Shown: positions 15,735 to 21,821 of the stretch, one piece after another
How positions within the stretch are numbered: the stretch's first letter is position 1
Layout of the letters: each line of letters begins with the position of its first letter
From: an uncultured Verrucomicrobiales bacterium
Lineage (GTDB): Bacteria; Verrucomicrobiota; Verrucomicrobiia; Verrucomicrobiales; Akkermansiaceae
DNA length: 41,034 bases
Assembly: GCA_937893015.1 (NCBI GenBank)
Contig: CALBJX010000085.1
Location: 1-41,034 of the forward strand
Direction of reading: 5' to 3'
Notes under the pieces: model-generated
Databases searched by the model: none
Told to the model about the DNA's origin: nothing
The model's input: the letters and a program-made list of their open reading frames with translations, nothing else
Translations under genes and position numbers: made by a program

Positions 15735-16265
15735 TTAGCGACGGCGGCGGTTGCCGGAGCGGCGGGAGGAGGAAGAGGATTTCTTCTTCTTGGCTGCTTC
15801 CTCGGCGGCTTTGGCCTTGGCTTCCGCTTCGGCCTTTTCCTTGGCTGCCTTCTCGGCGGCGGCTTTGGCTTCCGCTTCGGCTTTTTCCTTGGCTTCCGCG
15901 ATGCGTTTTTCGGCGGCGGCGTTCTCCGCACGGAGTTTGTCAATCTTGGCCATGTGGTCCTTGCGGGCCTGCTCGCGTTCCTTGTTCTTGGCCTTGAGTT
16001 CGTCTCGCTTGGCGGAGGCTGTCTTGAGCTCGGCGTTCATGGCTTCCCACTTGGCGCGGCTGTCGTCCAGCTCGCGGCGGGCGTCGGAGAGCTTTTGTTC
16101 GGCAGCAGCTGCTGCGGCATCCTCCACCTCAATGTCGGCGCGGCTCGGGATGGCTGTCAGTTGGGCAACGGCCTCTGCCTTATCGCTGTGGCGAGCCACG
16201 GCCACCCCCACGGATACAAGGGCGATGAGAACGGCAACAGCGTTGATAATCAGTTCTTTTTTCAT
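15735..16265 (-). CDS. Small coiled-coil membrane protein
   Basis: A 176-residue protein with one N-terminal transmembrane segment (about 4-23, ELIINAVAVLIALVSVGVAV), then a long charged coiled coil (about 45-155) dominated by Ala, Glu and Lys, and a Ser/Arg-rich basic tail (SSSSSRRSGNRRRR). The tail could bind nucleic acid or peptidoglycan polymers. No family recognised. It starts 8 nt after the upstream GYF_2 gene and shares with it the plan of one membrane segment plus coiled coil, so the two may interact in the envelope. Confidence 0.75.
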   Translation of the reverse strand: MKKELIINAVAVLIALVSVGVAVARHSDKAEAVAQLTAIPSRADIEVEDAAAAAAEQKLSDARRELDDSRAKWEAMNAELKTASAKRDELKAKNKEREQARKDHMAKIDKLRAENAAAEKRIAEAKEKAEAEAKAAAEKAAKEKAEAEAKAKAAEEAAKKKKSSSSSRRSGNRRRR

Positions 16266-16273
16266 GTCCTGTT

Positions 16274-17128
16274 TCAGTGCTTCTGTTCCTGTTCCTTGAG
16301 ACGGGCGGCTTTGGCCTGTTCCTCTTTGAGCTGCTTGGCTTCGGCTTCGGAGATGTACGGGCCCTTGGCAAGTCGTTCGCTTTCTTCCTTCGTCAGTTGA
16401 AGCGTTTGCTGCAGGGCGATGATGTCTGCCTGCAACTTGGTGTTTTCGGCAATCACTTGCTGCTGCTGAGCCGCGATTTCATCGAGATCGACGCGGCTCC
16501 GGGCGTGCTCGGCCTGCATGTCGCGCAGCTTGGCGTACTCTGCTCTGGTGTCATGCGCCATGAAGGACCAGATGCCCGCAGCGATGAGGCTCAGCAGGGT
16601 GATGACGGCACACACGCCTGCAGGGATGAGGTGCAGGAGGTTGAGCTCGTTGAGGAAGGTGCGCAGGGAGAAAGGTTTGGCGGGAGCATCCTCCGCAGGC
16701 AGCACTTCCGGCGTGCGGGGAGAGGGGACAGGGGTGGGGGGCGCCGCGGGCTTGGGCGCAGGCGCGGGTTCCTGCTTGGCTTCGGGCTTCGTCTCAGCCT
16801 TCGGCGCAGGGGCGGGCTTCTGTTCGGGAGCGGGCTCGCTCTTCACCGCAGGCTTTTCGACAGCTTTCGGCTCTTCCTTCTTTTGCGGCGCGGGCTTGGG
16901 GGCAGGGGCAGGAGCCGCAACAGGCGCAGGAGCGGGTGCCGCGGGCTTCGGCGCGGGGGCAGCGGTCGGCGGCGTGTTCTTGATGAAGAGCCAGCGGCTC
17001 CACTCGCGTGCGCCTTCGGCCAGCACGGGGGTCATGTTGTCGATGGTGCCGGCTTCCGCCAGCTCCTGTAGTTGCTCGAAAGTAACAGGCCCCCTGTTAC
17101 CCTCTGTCAGATGGTAGAGGTATCTCAT
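16274..17128 (-). CDS. GYF_2-domain membrane protein with coiled coil
   Basis: A 284-residue protein. Residues 1-50 match the GYF_2 (DUF4339-like) pattern: YLYHLTEGNRGPVTFEQLQE then AGTIDNMTPVLAEGAREWSRW, a small aromatic domain thought to bind proline-rich ligands. Residues 52-150 are an Ala/Pro/Lys linker, a possible intramolecular ligand for the GYF_2 domain. A transmembrane segment lies at about 165-190 (LIPAGVCAVITLLSLIAAGI), followed by a coiled coil to the end. It is the first gene of the minus-strand unit ending with the TIR gene, and its promoter is at 17185-17213. The function is unknown; a scaffold in the cell envelope is plausible. Confidence 0.78.
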   Translation of the reverse strand: MRYLYHLTEGNRGPVTFEQLQELAEAGTIDNMTPVLAEGAREWSRWLFIKNTPPTAAPAPKPAAPAPAPVAAPAPAPKPAPQKKEEPKAVEKPAVKSEPAPEQKPAPAPKAETKPEAKQEPAPAPKPAAPPTPVPSPRTPEVLPAEDAPAKPFSLRTFLNELNLLHLIPAGVCAVITLLSLIAAGIWSFMAHDTRAEYAKLRDMQAEHARSRVDLDEIAAQQQQVIAENTKLQADIIALQQTLQLTKEESERLAKGPYISEAEAKQLKEEQAKAARLKEQEQKH

Positions 17129-17184
17129 CTTCTCCGTGTCTTAAGGTTGCGGCAGGACGCATTTCCGCGCGTCTTACGCACGCG

Positions 17185-17213
17185 ATTCTACCGCATGGCC
17201 TCTCCCGCGTCAA
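17185..17213 (-). promoter_or_regulatory. Promoter of the 17128-13325 minus-strand unit
   Basis: On the minus strand TTGACG (17213-17208), a 17-nt spacer and TAGAAT (17190-17185). The leader to the ATG at 17128 is about 50 nt and ends GGAGAAGATG, so a GGAG lies unusually close to the start. Confidence 0.75.
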
Positions 17214-17268
17214 GAACGATGCTTGCCCCGTCCCCCATTTTCTTCTGTGGCGGAAGATGCATTTGCGC

Positions 17269-17297
17269 TTGCTTTTCCGTGGCCTTTTTGCTAGAGT
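17269..17297 (+). promoter_or_regulatory. Near-leaderless promoter of the C_GCAxxG_C_C gene
   Basis: TTGCTT (17269-17274), a 17-nt spacer and TAGAGT (17292-17297), then 6 nt to the ATG at 17304. The -10 and its distance to the ATG are identical to those at 6399. Confidence 0.65.
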
Positions 17298-17303
17298 CGC
17301 GGC

Positions 17304-17621
17304 ATGAAGGATTCTATGGATAAGGCGATGGCGGTGTTCCGCAATCCCTACAACTGCGCTCAGACCGTGTGTCATGCGTTTGATCGCGACGACCTTTTGG
17401 AACCCGTACAGGGCTGTGCTCGTGGGAATGCCCCCGGTGGGCTGTGCGGTGCGCTGTACGGCGCCACCCGCGTGGCGCCCGAGCATGCGGAAGCGTTGAA
17501 ACAATCCTTTTTGGCCCGCAACGGCGCCGTGACCTGTCGCGAGCTGAAGTCTGCGGGCAAGGTGCCGTGCCCCGTGTGTGTGCGCACGGCGGTGGAACTG
17601 TTGAACGAATGCGGTTATTAA
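17304..17621 (+). CDS. C_GCAxxG_C_C family redox-type protein
   Basis: A 105-residue Cys-rich protein with the family pattern NCAQTVC (Cys18, Cys23), GCARGNAPGGLCGALYGA (Cys38, Cys48), TCRELK (Cys78) and PCPVCV (Cys89, Cys92), plus Cys103. Members are small cytoplasmic proteins presumed to have redox-active or metal-binding cysteines; the reaction is unknown. The central motif lacks the usual extra glycines, reading RGNAPGG. It starts 6 nt after its -10 box and is 4 nt from rnc, so it is the leading gene of an rnc operon. Confidence 0.87.
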   Translation: MKDSMDKAMAVFRNPYNCAQTVCHAFDRDDLLEPVQGCARGNAPGGLCGALYGATRVAPEHAEALKQSFLARNGAVTCRELKSAGKVPCPVCVRTAVELLNECGY

Positions 17622-17625
17622 GACG

Positions 17626-18321
17626 ATGGACGCGACGGCAAGAGAAGCCATGGAGAAGAGCCTCGGTTACGTCTTCAACGACGTGACGTGGTTGGAGCAG
17701 GCCCTGACCCATTCGAGCTTCGATCAGAAGGCGAGCACCCGTTTGGCCTACGAGCGGCTGGAGTATCTTGGCGACGCTGTACTGGAGCTGGTGGTGAGCC
17801 GAGAGATGTTTACGCTCTATCCCAAGGCGGACGAAGGCCTGCTCACCAAGATGCGCTCCGCCGTGGTGAGTCGCCAGCATCTCTCGGAAATCTGCGCAAA
17901 GCTCGGCTGGTGCGAGTATCTGGCTATGGGCGTTCCTTTCGAAAAGAACGGCGGGCGCACACAGTTCTCCGTGATGGCCAACACCTTTGAGAGTGTTATC
18001 GGCGCGGTGATGATGGATTCTCACTACAACGCCGCCAGAAAAGTGGCTCTTTCCCTGCTGCATGAAAGCATTGCCAAGGCGGAGGGGATGATAGACGTGA
18101 ATACCAAGGGAATGTTGTTGGAGACCCTGCAGGCCATCAACAACGAGGGGCCGAAGTATGATGTGCACCCCGTGAGTTCCGACAAAGCGGATGTGGGGCC
18201 TTTCTTTGCCCGCGTGCTCTGGAACGGGATGGAGCTGGGCTCCGCAGAGGGGGCCAGCAAGCACAAGGCCCAGATGGCTGCGGCTAAGGCGGCGCTGGCG
18301 GCTCGCCTGTGGGAGAAGTGA
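17626..18321 (+). CDS. rnc: Ribonuclease III
   Basis: A 231-residue double-strand-specific endoribonuclease that processes rRNA precursors and regulatory duplexes. The signature ERLEYLGDAVLE (43-54) holds the catalytic carboxylates (Glu46, Asp50). The second acidic site is ANTFESVIGAVMMD with Glu122 (E. coli numbering Glu117). The C-terminal dsRBD runs about 155-230 (KGMLLETLQAI and SKHKAQMAAAKAALAA). Length is typical. It is translationally close (4 nt) to the upstream Cys-rich gene. Confidence 0.96.
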   Translation: MDATAREAMEKSLGYVFNDVTWLEQALTHSSFDQKASTRLAYERLEYLGDAVLELVVSREMFTLYPKADEGLLTKMRSAVVSRQHLSEICAKLGWCEYLAMGVPFEKNGGRTQFSVMANTFESVIGAVMMDSHYNAARKVALSLLHESIAKAEGMIDVNTKGMLLETLQAINNEGPKYDVHPVSSDKADVGPFFARVLWNGMELGSAEGASKHKAQMAAAKAALAARLWEK

Positions 18322-18359
18322 GCTTTTGCTCCTTTTTTGCTCTTTCCGCTGCTTCCTGA

Positions 18360-18388
18360 TTGACAGGGAGCAGCCTTTTCTCTATCAT
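18360..18388 (+). promoter_or_regulatory. Promoter of the thioredoxin-like gene; decides its start
   Basis: TTGACA (18360-18365), a 17-nt spacer and TATCAT (18383-18388), then 10 nt to the ATG at 18399. The in-frame TTG at 18360 is the -35 box, and the ATG at 18387 overlaps the -10, so neither can be the start. Confidence 0.82.
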
Positions 18389-18398
18389 GGCGGGCGTT

Positions 18399-19073
18399 AT
18401 GAAACACACCTTCTTTGCTCTCTCTCTGCTGGCGGCTTTCTGCTGCGCTACCTTGCCTGCCGCCTATGCCGATGCGACGCCCAAGCCCGCCAAGGCGGAA
18501 AAGGGTAAGAAGAAGGATAAGAAGGACAAGAAGGACAAGAAGCCCGCCAAGGCTCCCAAGGCCTCCGGTGCCGTGGGTGTCTACATGGATGCCCTGACGG
18601 AGGAGAACCTGTGGGTGGGCGAAAAGCCGGCGATTGATGCGGATTTCTACATCTACCTGACCTCCGCCTCCTGGTGCGGCCCCTGCAACGCCGAGATGCC
18701 GCACGTGGTGGAGCAGTACGCCAGGATGCGCGAGCTCGGCACCGTGGAGCTTGTGATGGTGAGCGGTGATCGTGATGCTCAGGCCGCTAAGGGCTTTGCA
18801 GAGCGTTATAATGCTACCTTTCCCGTTATCAACCCCCGCTCCCTGAATGGTCAGCTGCCCCCGGGCTACACCGCGCCGCAGGGTATTCCGAATGCCATTA
18901 TTGTGGACAGCGAGGGCAATGTTATCCGCAACGGCCATGGCTCCCTTGTCATGCAGTGGGAGAGCCTGACTGTCAATAACCCCGATTACGCCTCCAAGTC
19001 CGACCGGCGCAAGGCCGCCGCCGAGAAAAAGAAGGCGGACAAAAAGGATAAGAAGAAGAACAAGAAAAAGTAA
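18399..19073 (+). CDS. Secreted thioredoxin-like (TlpA/ResA-type) protein
   Basis: A 224-residue protein with a signal peptide (MKHTFFALSLLAAFCCATLP, cleavage after AYA near residue 24), a Lys/Pro-rich linker (about 28-55), a thioredoxin fold with the active site SASWCGPCNAEMP (Cys93, Cys96) and GIPNAIIVDSEG as the cis-Pro region, and a very Lys-rich C-terminal tail (about 205-224). It is probably a periplasmic thiol-disulfide reductase. The two Lys-rich flanks are unusual and may bind anionic polymers such as LPS or peptidoglycan. It has its own promoter and a strong terminator. Confidence 0.85.
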   Translation: MKHTFFALSLLAAFCCATLPAAYADATPKPAKAEKGKKKDKKDKKDKKPAKAPKASGAVGVYMDALTEENLWVGEKPAIDADFYIYLTSASWCGPCNAEMPHVVEQYARMRELGTVELVMVSGDRDAQAAKGFAERYNATFPVINPRSLNGQLPPGYTAPQGIPNAIIVDSEGNVIRNGHGSLVMQWESLTVNNPDYASKSDRRKAAAEKKKADKKDKKKNKKK

Positions 19074-19103
19074 GCAATTCGCCTTACCGCGCTCCTTTCA
19101 ATA

Positions 19104-19139
19104 AAACCGGTCTGACAGTATGTCAGACCGGTTTCTTTG
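19104..19139 (+). terminator. Intrinsic terminator after the thioredoxin-like gene
   Basis: A perfect 14-bp stem, AAACCGGTCTGACA (19104-19117) with TGTCAGACCGGTTT (19121-19134), has a 3-nt loop and is followed by a T-rich tail (CTTTG). The stem core GTCTGAC recurs in two other terminators of the window. Confidence 0.88.
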
Positions 19140-19191
19140 CTGTACGCAGAGGTAGCTGCGCCAATTTTTAAATCGTCCTTCTTCCATGGAC

Positions 19192-19917
19192 TCAGGCTTC
19201 CCACTCGATGAGAATCTCCGCTCTCAGCGTATCTCCCGTGGAAATGAGGTGGCGGCTCTTGTTGCCGACGACAGCGTGGCGAATAGAGACCTCCTCGCCC
19301 GCAAAGGTCTCGTGCTTGAAGTTGAGGTGGAAACGCTTGGGCGCTTTGCCGGGGCGGGCATCGAGGGGCAGGGCATCCAGCGCCCAGATGAGGTAGGCGC
19401 TGTTGTTGATGTGGCCGTTGAAATCCACGTCGCGGCGGGGGGCGGTGAGGGTGGCGCACTCGGGCATCTCGGCGGGCCATTCGGGCTCCACTATCTCCGT
19501 GGTGATGGGCGGGCAGTCGCGCGTGACGGAGGGGTCGAGGTTGGCGCGTTTCAGGGGGATGGGGCGGCGGCGGTCGAAGTCGATGAGCACCCAGAGCAGG
19601 TCGGCGCGGCCGATGACCTCGCCCTTCTCATCCGTCATCTCCACAAAACGCCGCGCCTGAATCGCGCCAGCCGTGCCCGTGTTCGTGCGGAGGGAGACCG
19701 TCTCCTTCCACTCCGGGCGGCGCAGCAGCTCAAAGGTGCCCTTCACCTCCACCCAAATCATGCGGCTGGCCATGCCCCATTCGTAGCCGAAGCCGTGCAG
19801 CTCCGCGTGGCTCTCCGCCATCTCCTGGCAGAAGTGCATGAAGCATTCGGGTTTGAGCAGATGGTCGTCGCTGCATTCGTAGCTCGTGATTTTGTGGGTG
19901 AGGGTCAGGTCGTCCAT
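19192..19917 (-). CDS. Acyl-ACP thioesterase family protein
   Basis: A 241-residue double-hotdog protein of the FatA/bacterial acyl-ACP thioesterase family. The first hotdog contains EMAESHAELHGFGYEWGMAS and MIWVEVKGTFELLRRPEW. The second contains RRDVDFNGHINNSAYLIWALD, where Asp, Asn and His match the catalytic DxNxHxNN-type motif. It would hydrolyse acyl-ACP to free fatty acid in the cytoplasm. I set the start at the ATG at 19917; the in-frame TTG at 19953 is the -35 box of its own promoter. It is divergent from the small membrane protein at 20089. Confidence 0.88.
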   Translation of the reverse strand: MDDLTLTHKITSYECSDDHLLKPECFMHFCQEMAESHAELHGFGYEWGMASRMIWVEVKGTFELLRRPEWKETVSLRTNTGTAGAIQARRFVEMTDEKGEVIGRADLLWVLIDFDRRRPIPLKRANLDPSVTRDCPPITTEIVEPEWPAEMPECATLTAPRRDVDFNGHINNSAYLIWALDALPLDARPGKAPKRFHLNFKHETFAGEEVSIRHAVVGNKSRHLISTGDTLRAEILIEWEA

Positions 19918-19924
19918 GGAGCTA

Positions 19925-19953
19925 ACTCTAATACTATACTCTAGTTTTGTCAA
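19925..19953 (-). promoter_or_regulatory. Near-leaderless promoter of the thioesterase gene
   Basis: On the minus strand TTGACA (19953-19948), a 17-nt spacer and TAGAGT (19930-19925), then 7 nt to the ATG at 19917. Confidence 0.8.
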
Positions 19954-20050
19954 GCGTCGATTAACATCCTCGAAGGCGAGGTTTGATGAGCGATGGGTGA
20001 CATGCTACCCGGAGGCGCTTGCATGTAACCTCAGAGTTTAAGGATGACAC

Positions 20051-20079
20051 TTGCTATGCTGCGGGCGGTGTGGTACACT
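20051..20079 (+). promoter_or_regulatory. Near-leaderless promoter of the small membrane protein gene
   Basis: TTGCTA (20051-20056), a 17-nt spacer and TACACT (20074-20079), then 9 nt to the ATG at 20089. Confidence 0.7.
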
Positions 20080-20088
20080 GCCCGCGTT

Positions 20089-20367
20089 ATGCCTCTCATC
20101 GGTGGTCTCATTCTCATCATTTCTTTCATTGTCGGTACGCTGGCATCGGGGTTGACGAGGCGAGTCGGCTACAGGATTGTCTGGGGGATATTGGCGCTGT
20201 CGGCACCGACGGGTATGTTGCTGGTCTACAACATCCTGTTATCGAACGAGCCGATTCTCCGTCTCTGGTGTTTCGTCATGTGGGGGGCGGCTGTGGCTGC
20301 CCATCTTGCCGTGAGCGCTTTCATTCGCTACGCGCACCGCTCGTTTGAGCTCACAAGGGAGAAATGA
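20089..20367 (+). CDS. Small hypothetical integral membrane protein
   Basis: A 92-residue protein with three predicted transmembrane segments: IGGLILIISFIVGTLASGL (about 4-22), IVWGILALSAPTGMLLVYNI (about 30-49) and LRLWCFVMWGAAVAAHLAVS (about 57-76), ending in a short basic tail. No family recognised. An in-frame ATG at 20044 lies upstream of the -35 box, so the start at 20089, 9 nt after a TACACT -10, is preferred. Confidence 0.65.
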   Translation: MPLIGGLILIISFIVGTLASGLTRRVGYRIVWGILALSAPTGMLLVYNILLSNEPILRLWCFVMWGAAVAAHLAVSAFIRYAHRSFELTREK

Positions 20368-20422
20368 AAAACGCCGAGACGGGAGAATATGTGATTTTTT
20401 CATCACCTGACAGATTTTCAGA

Positions 20423-20451
20423 TGGACAAAAGGGCTCTTTCAGGCTACCAT
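20423..20451 (+). promoter_or_regulatory. Promoter of the bactofilin-uvrA-like unit
   Basis: TGGACA (20423-20428), a 17-nt spacer and TACCAT (20446-20451), with a leader of about 62 nt to the ATG at 20520. The leader just before the ATG is pyrimidine/A-rich with no Shine-Dalgarno sequence. Confidence 0.6.
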
Positions 20452-20519
20452 AGCTGCGGTGCTGATATCAGCGCACGACATCTTCCTTTTATACCTCTTT
20501 AACCCTTCAGAAAACCGCT

Positions 20520-21128
20520 ATGTTCAAAGGCTACAACGCTCCCAAGACTGACGCTGCTCCCTCTCCCTTCGCTCCCGTGGAACCCGCCCCCGCTCCGCAG
20601 TGGGGAACGCCTGATGCCGCTCCCGCGGAAGGTGCATTCTATGGTCAGACTGAGGAGGTTTCCTCTTCCCCCTTCGATGCAGCTGCCGTGGCCGCCGCGC
20701 CTGCGGTGACGCGCAACGTGCTCAACAGCGATGTGTCCATCGTCGGTACCCTGCGCTTCACGGATGACCTCCTTGTGGACGGCTCTGTGGAAGGTGAAAT
20801 CGAGTCCGAAGGCGTGCTGACAGTGGGCTCCAATGCCAGCATTCAGGCCGGGCAGAAGAACAAGGTTGCCATCCGCACGAAGAGCGCCATCATCCACGGC
20901 CGTGTCGTGGGCGATATCGTGGTGACCGACCGCGTGGAGCTCGCCGGCACGGCTGAGCTTGTGGGCGATATCACCGCGGCGCGTATCGCTATTCAGGAAG
21001 GCGCCATCTTTGTGGGCCATTGCTCCGTGGGTGCCCCCGCAGCCGCCCCCGTGACCACGCCTGCCAAGAAGAGCACCAAGTCCGCCAAGTCCCCGGCCGC
21101 TGCTGACAGCGATCTGCTGCTGGGTTAA
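20520..21128 (+). CDS. Bactofilin
   Basis: A 202-residue bactofilin, a polymer-forming cytoskeletal protein that self-assembles without nucleotide and usually organises envelope or peptidoglycan enzymes at the membrane. The domain (about 67-172) is a run of short beta-helix rungs: SDVSIVGTLRFTDDLLVDGS, VEGEIESEGVLTVG, AIIHGRVVGDIVV, LAGTAELVGDIT. It is flanked by a Pro/Ala-rich disordered N-terminus (1-65) and a Lys/Ser/Ala tail, the usual bactofilin plan. A second bactofilin-type gene follows after 37 nt. Confidence 0.92.
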   Translation: MFKGYNAPKTDAAPSPFAPVEPAPAPQWGTPDAAPAEGAFYGQTEEVSSSPFDAAAVAAAPAVTRNVLNSDVSIVGTLRFTDDLLVDGSVEGEIESEGVLTVGSNASIQAGQKNKVAIRTKSAIIHGRVVGDIVVTDRVELAGTAELVGDITAARIAIQEGAIFVGHCSVGAPAAAPVTTPAKKSTKSAKSPAAADSDLLLG

Positions 21129-21165
21129 GGGCTGACAAACCTTTTCATTCAAACCGCACGCAGCC

Positions 21166-21804
21166 ATGGCGGAGTTTCGGACAGAACCGCTCGTCGTCAC
21201 GTCCGTCTCCGGTCTGCTGCCTCCCGATGAGCGCGACCGCCGTGTCGCGCTCTCGTCGTTTGCCCCCTCTGCCGACCGCCCCGCCGTGCCCAAACGCGAG
21301 GTGATTTGCTACGAATGCGGCAAGCGCACCTCCGTGCCCGCCGCCGCACTCTCCGCGGCCTGCACGCACTGCCATACCCACCTCAACATGACGGATGTGG
21401 AGCTGAAGCCCACCTCCCGCCGCCTCACCATCCGCACGGTCGGCAAGGTGCATGTGCAGCCGGATACCGTGCTCTCCCACCTCTCCGTCGTATGCTCCGA
21501 CATGAAGATTCAGGGGCAGGTGTCGGGCTCGTTTCGTTGTTTCGGCACGCTGACTTTCGCCAACTCCATGCGCGTGGAGGGCAGGGTGACGGCCAAGCAC
21601 CTCATCATCGAAAAGGGGGCGGAGGTCGTCTTTACGGAGGAAGCCGAGGTCGGCACCGCCGTGATTGAGGGGCGTCTGTCGGGCGTGCTGCGAGCCCGCA
21701 CGCTGGTCACAGTGCCGCGCGGCGGCGAGATGGTCGGCACTTGCATCTGCCCCAAGATTGACGTGGAACCCGGCGGTCACTACCGCGGCGGGGAGTCTGT
21801 CTGA
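21166..21804 (+). CDS. Zinc-ribbon plus bactofilin-domain protein
   Basis: A 212-residue protein combining a zinc ribbon, Cys48-x2-Cys51 (CYECGKR) and Cys66-x2-Cys69 (CTHCHTH), with a bactofilin-like beta-helix at about 86-205. The rungs LSVVCSDMKIQGQVSGSFRC, LTFANSMRVEGRVTAKHL and VGTAVIEGRLSGVLRARTL are visible. The zinc ribbon could recruit a partner to a bactofilin filament or regulate its assembly. It sits between the plain bactofilin (37 nt upstream) and the UvrA-like gene (17 nt downstream), so all three are probably one transcript. Confidence 0.85.
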   Translation: MAEFRTEPLVVTSVSGLLPPDERDRRVALSSFAPSADRPAVPKREVICYECGKRTSVPAAALSAACTHCHTHLNMTDVELKPTSRRLTIRTVGKVHVQPDTVLSHLSVVCSDMKIQGQVSGSFRCFGTLTFANSMRVEGRVTAKHLIIEKGAEVVFTEEAEVGTAVIEGRLSGVLRARTLVTVPRGGEMVGTCICPKIDVEPGGHYRGGESV

Positions 21805-21821
21805 TTTTGTTCACCCGCTGC

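Noticed and set aside
15713..15943. N-terminal extension of cmk rich in Lys, Arg and Pro
   Set aside because: It is an out-of-frame reading of the 3' end of the coiled-coil gene; Cmk begins at the P-loop-proximal ATG.
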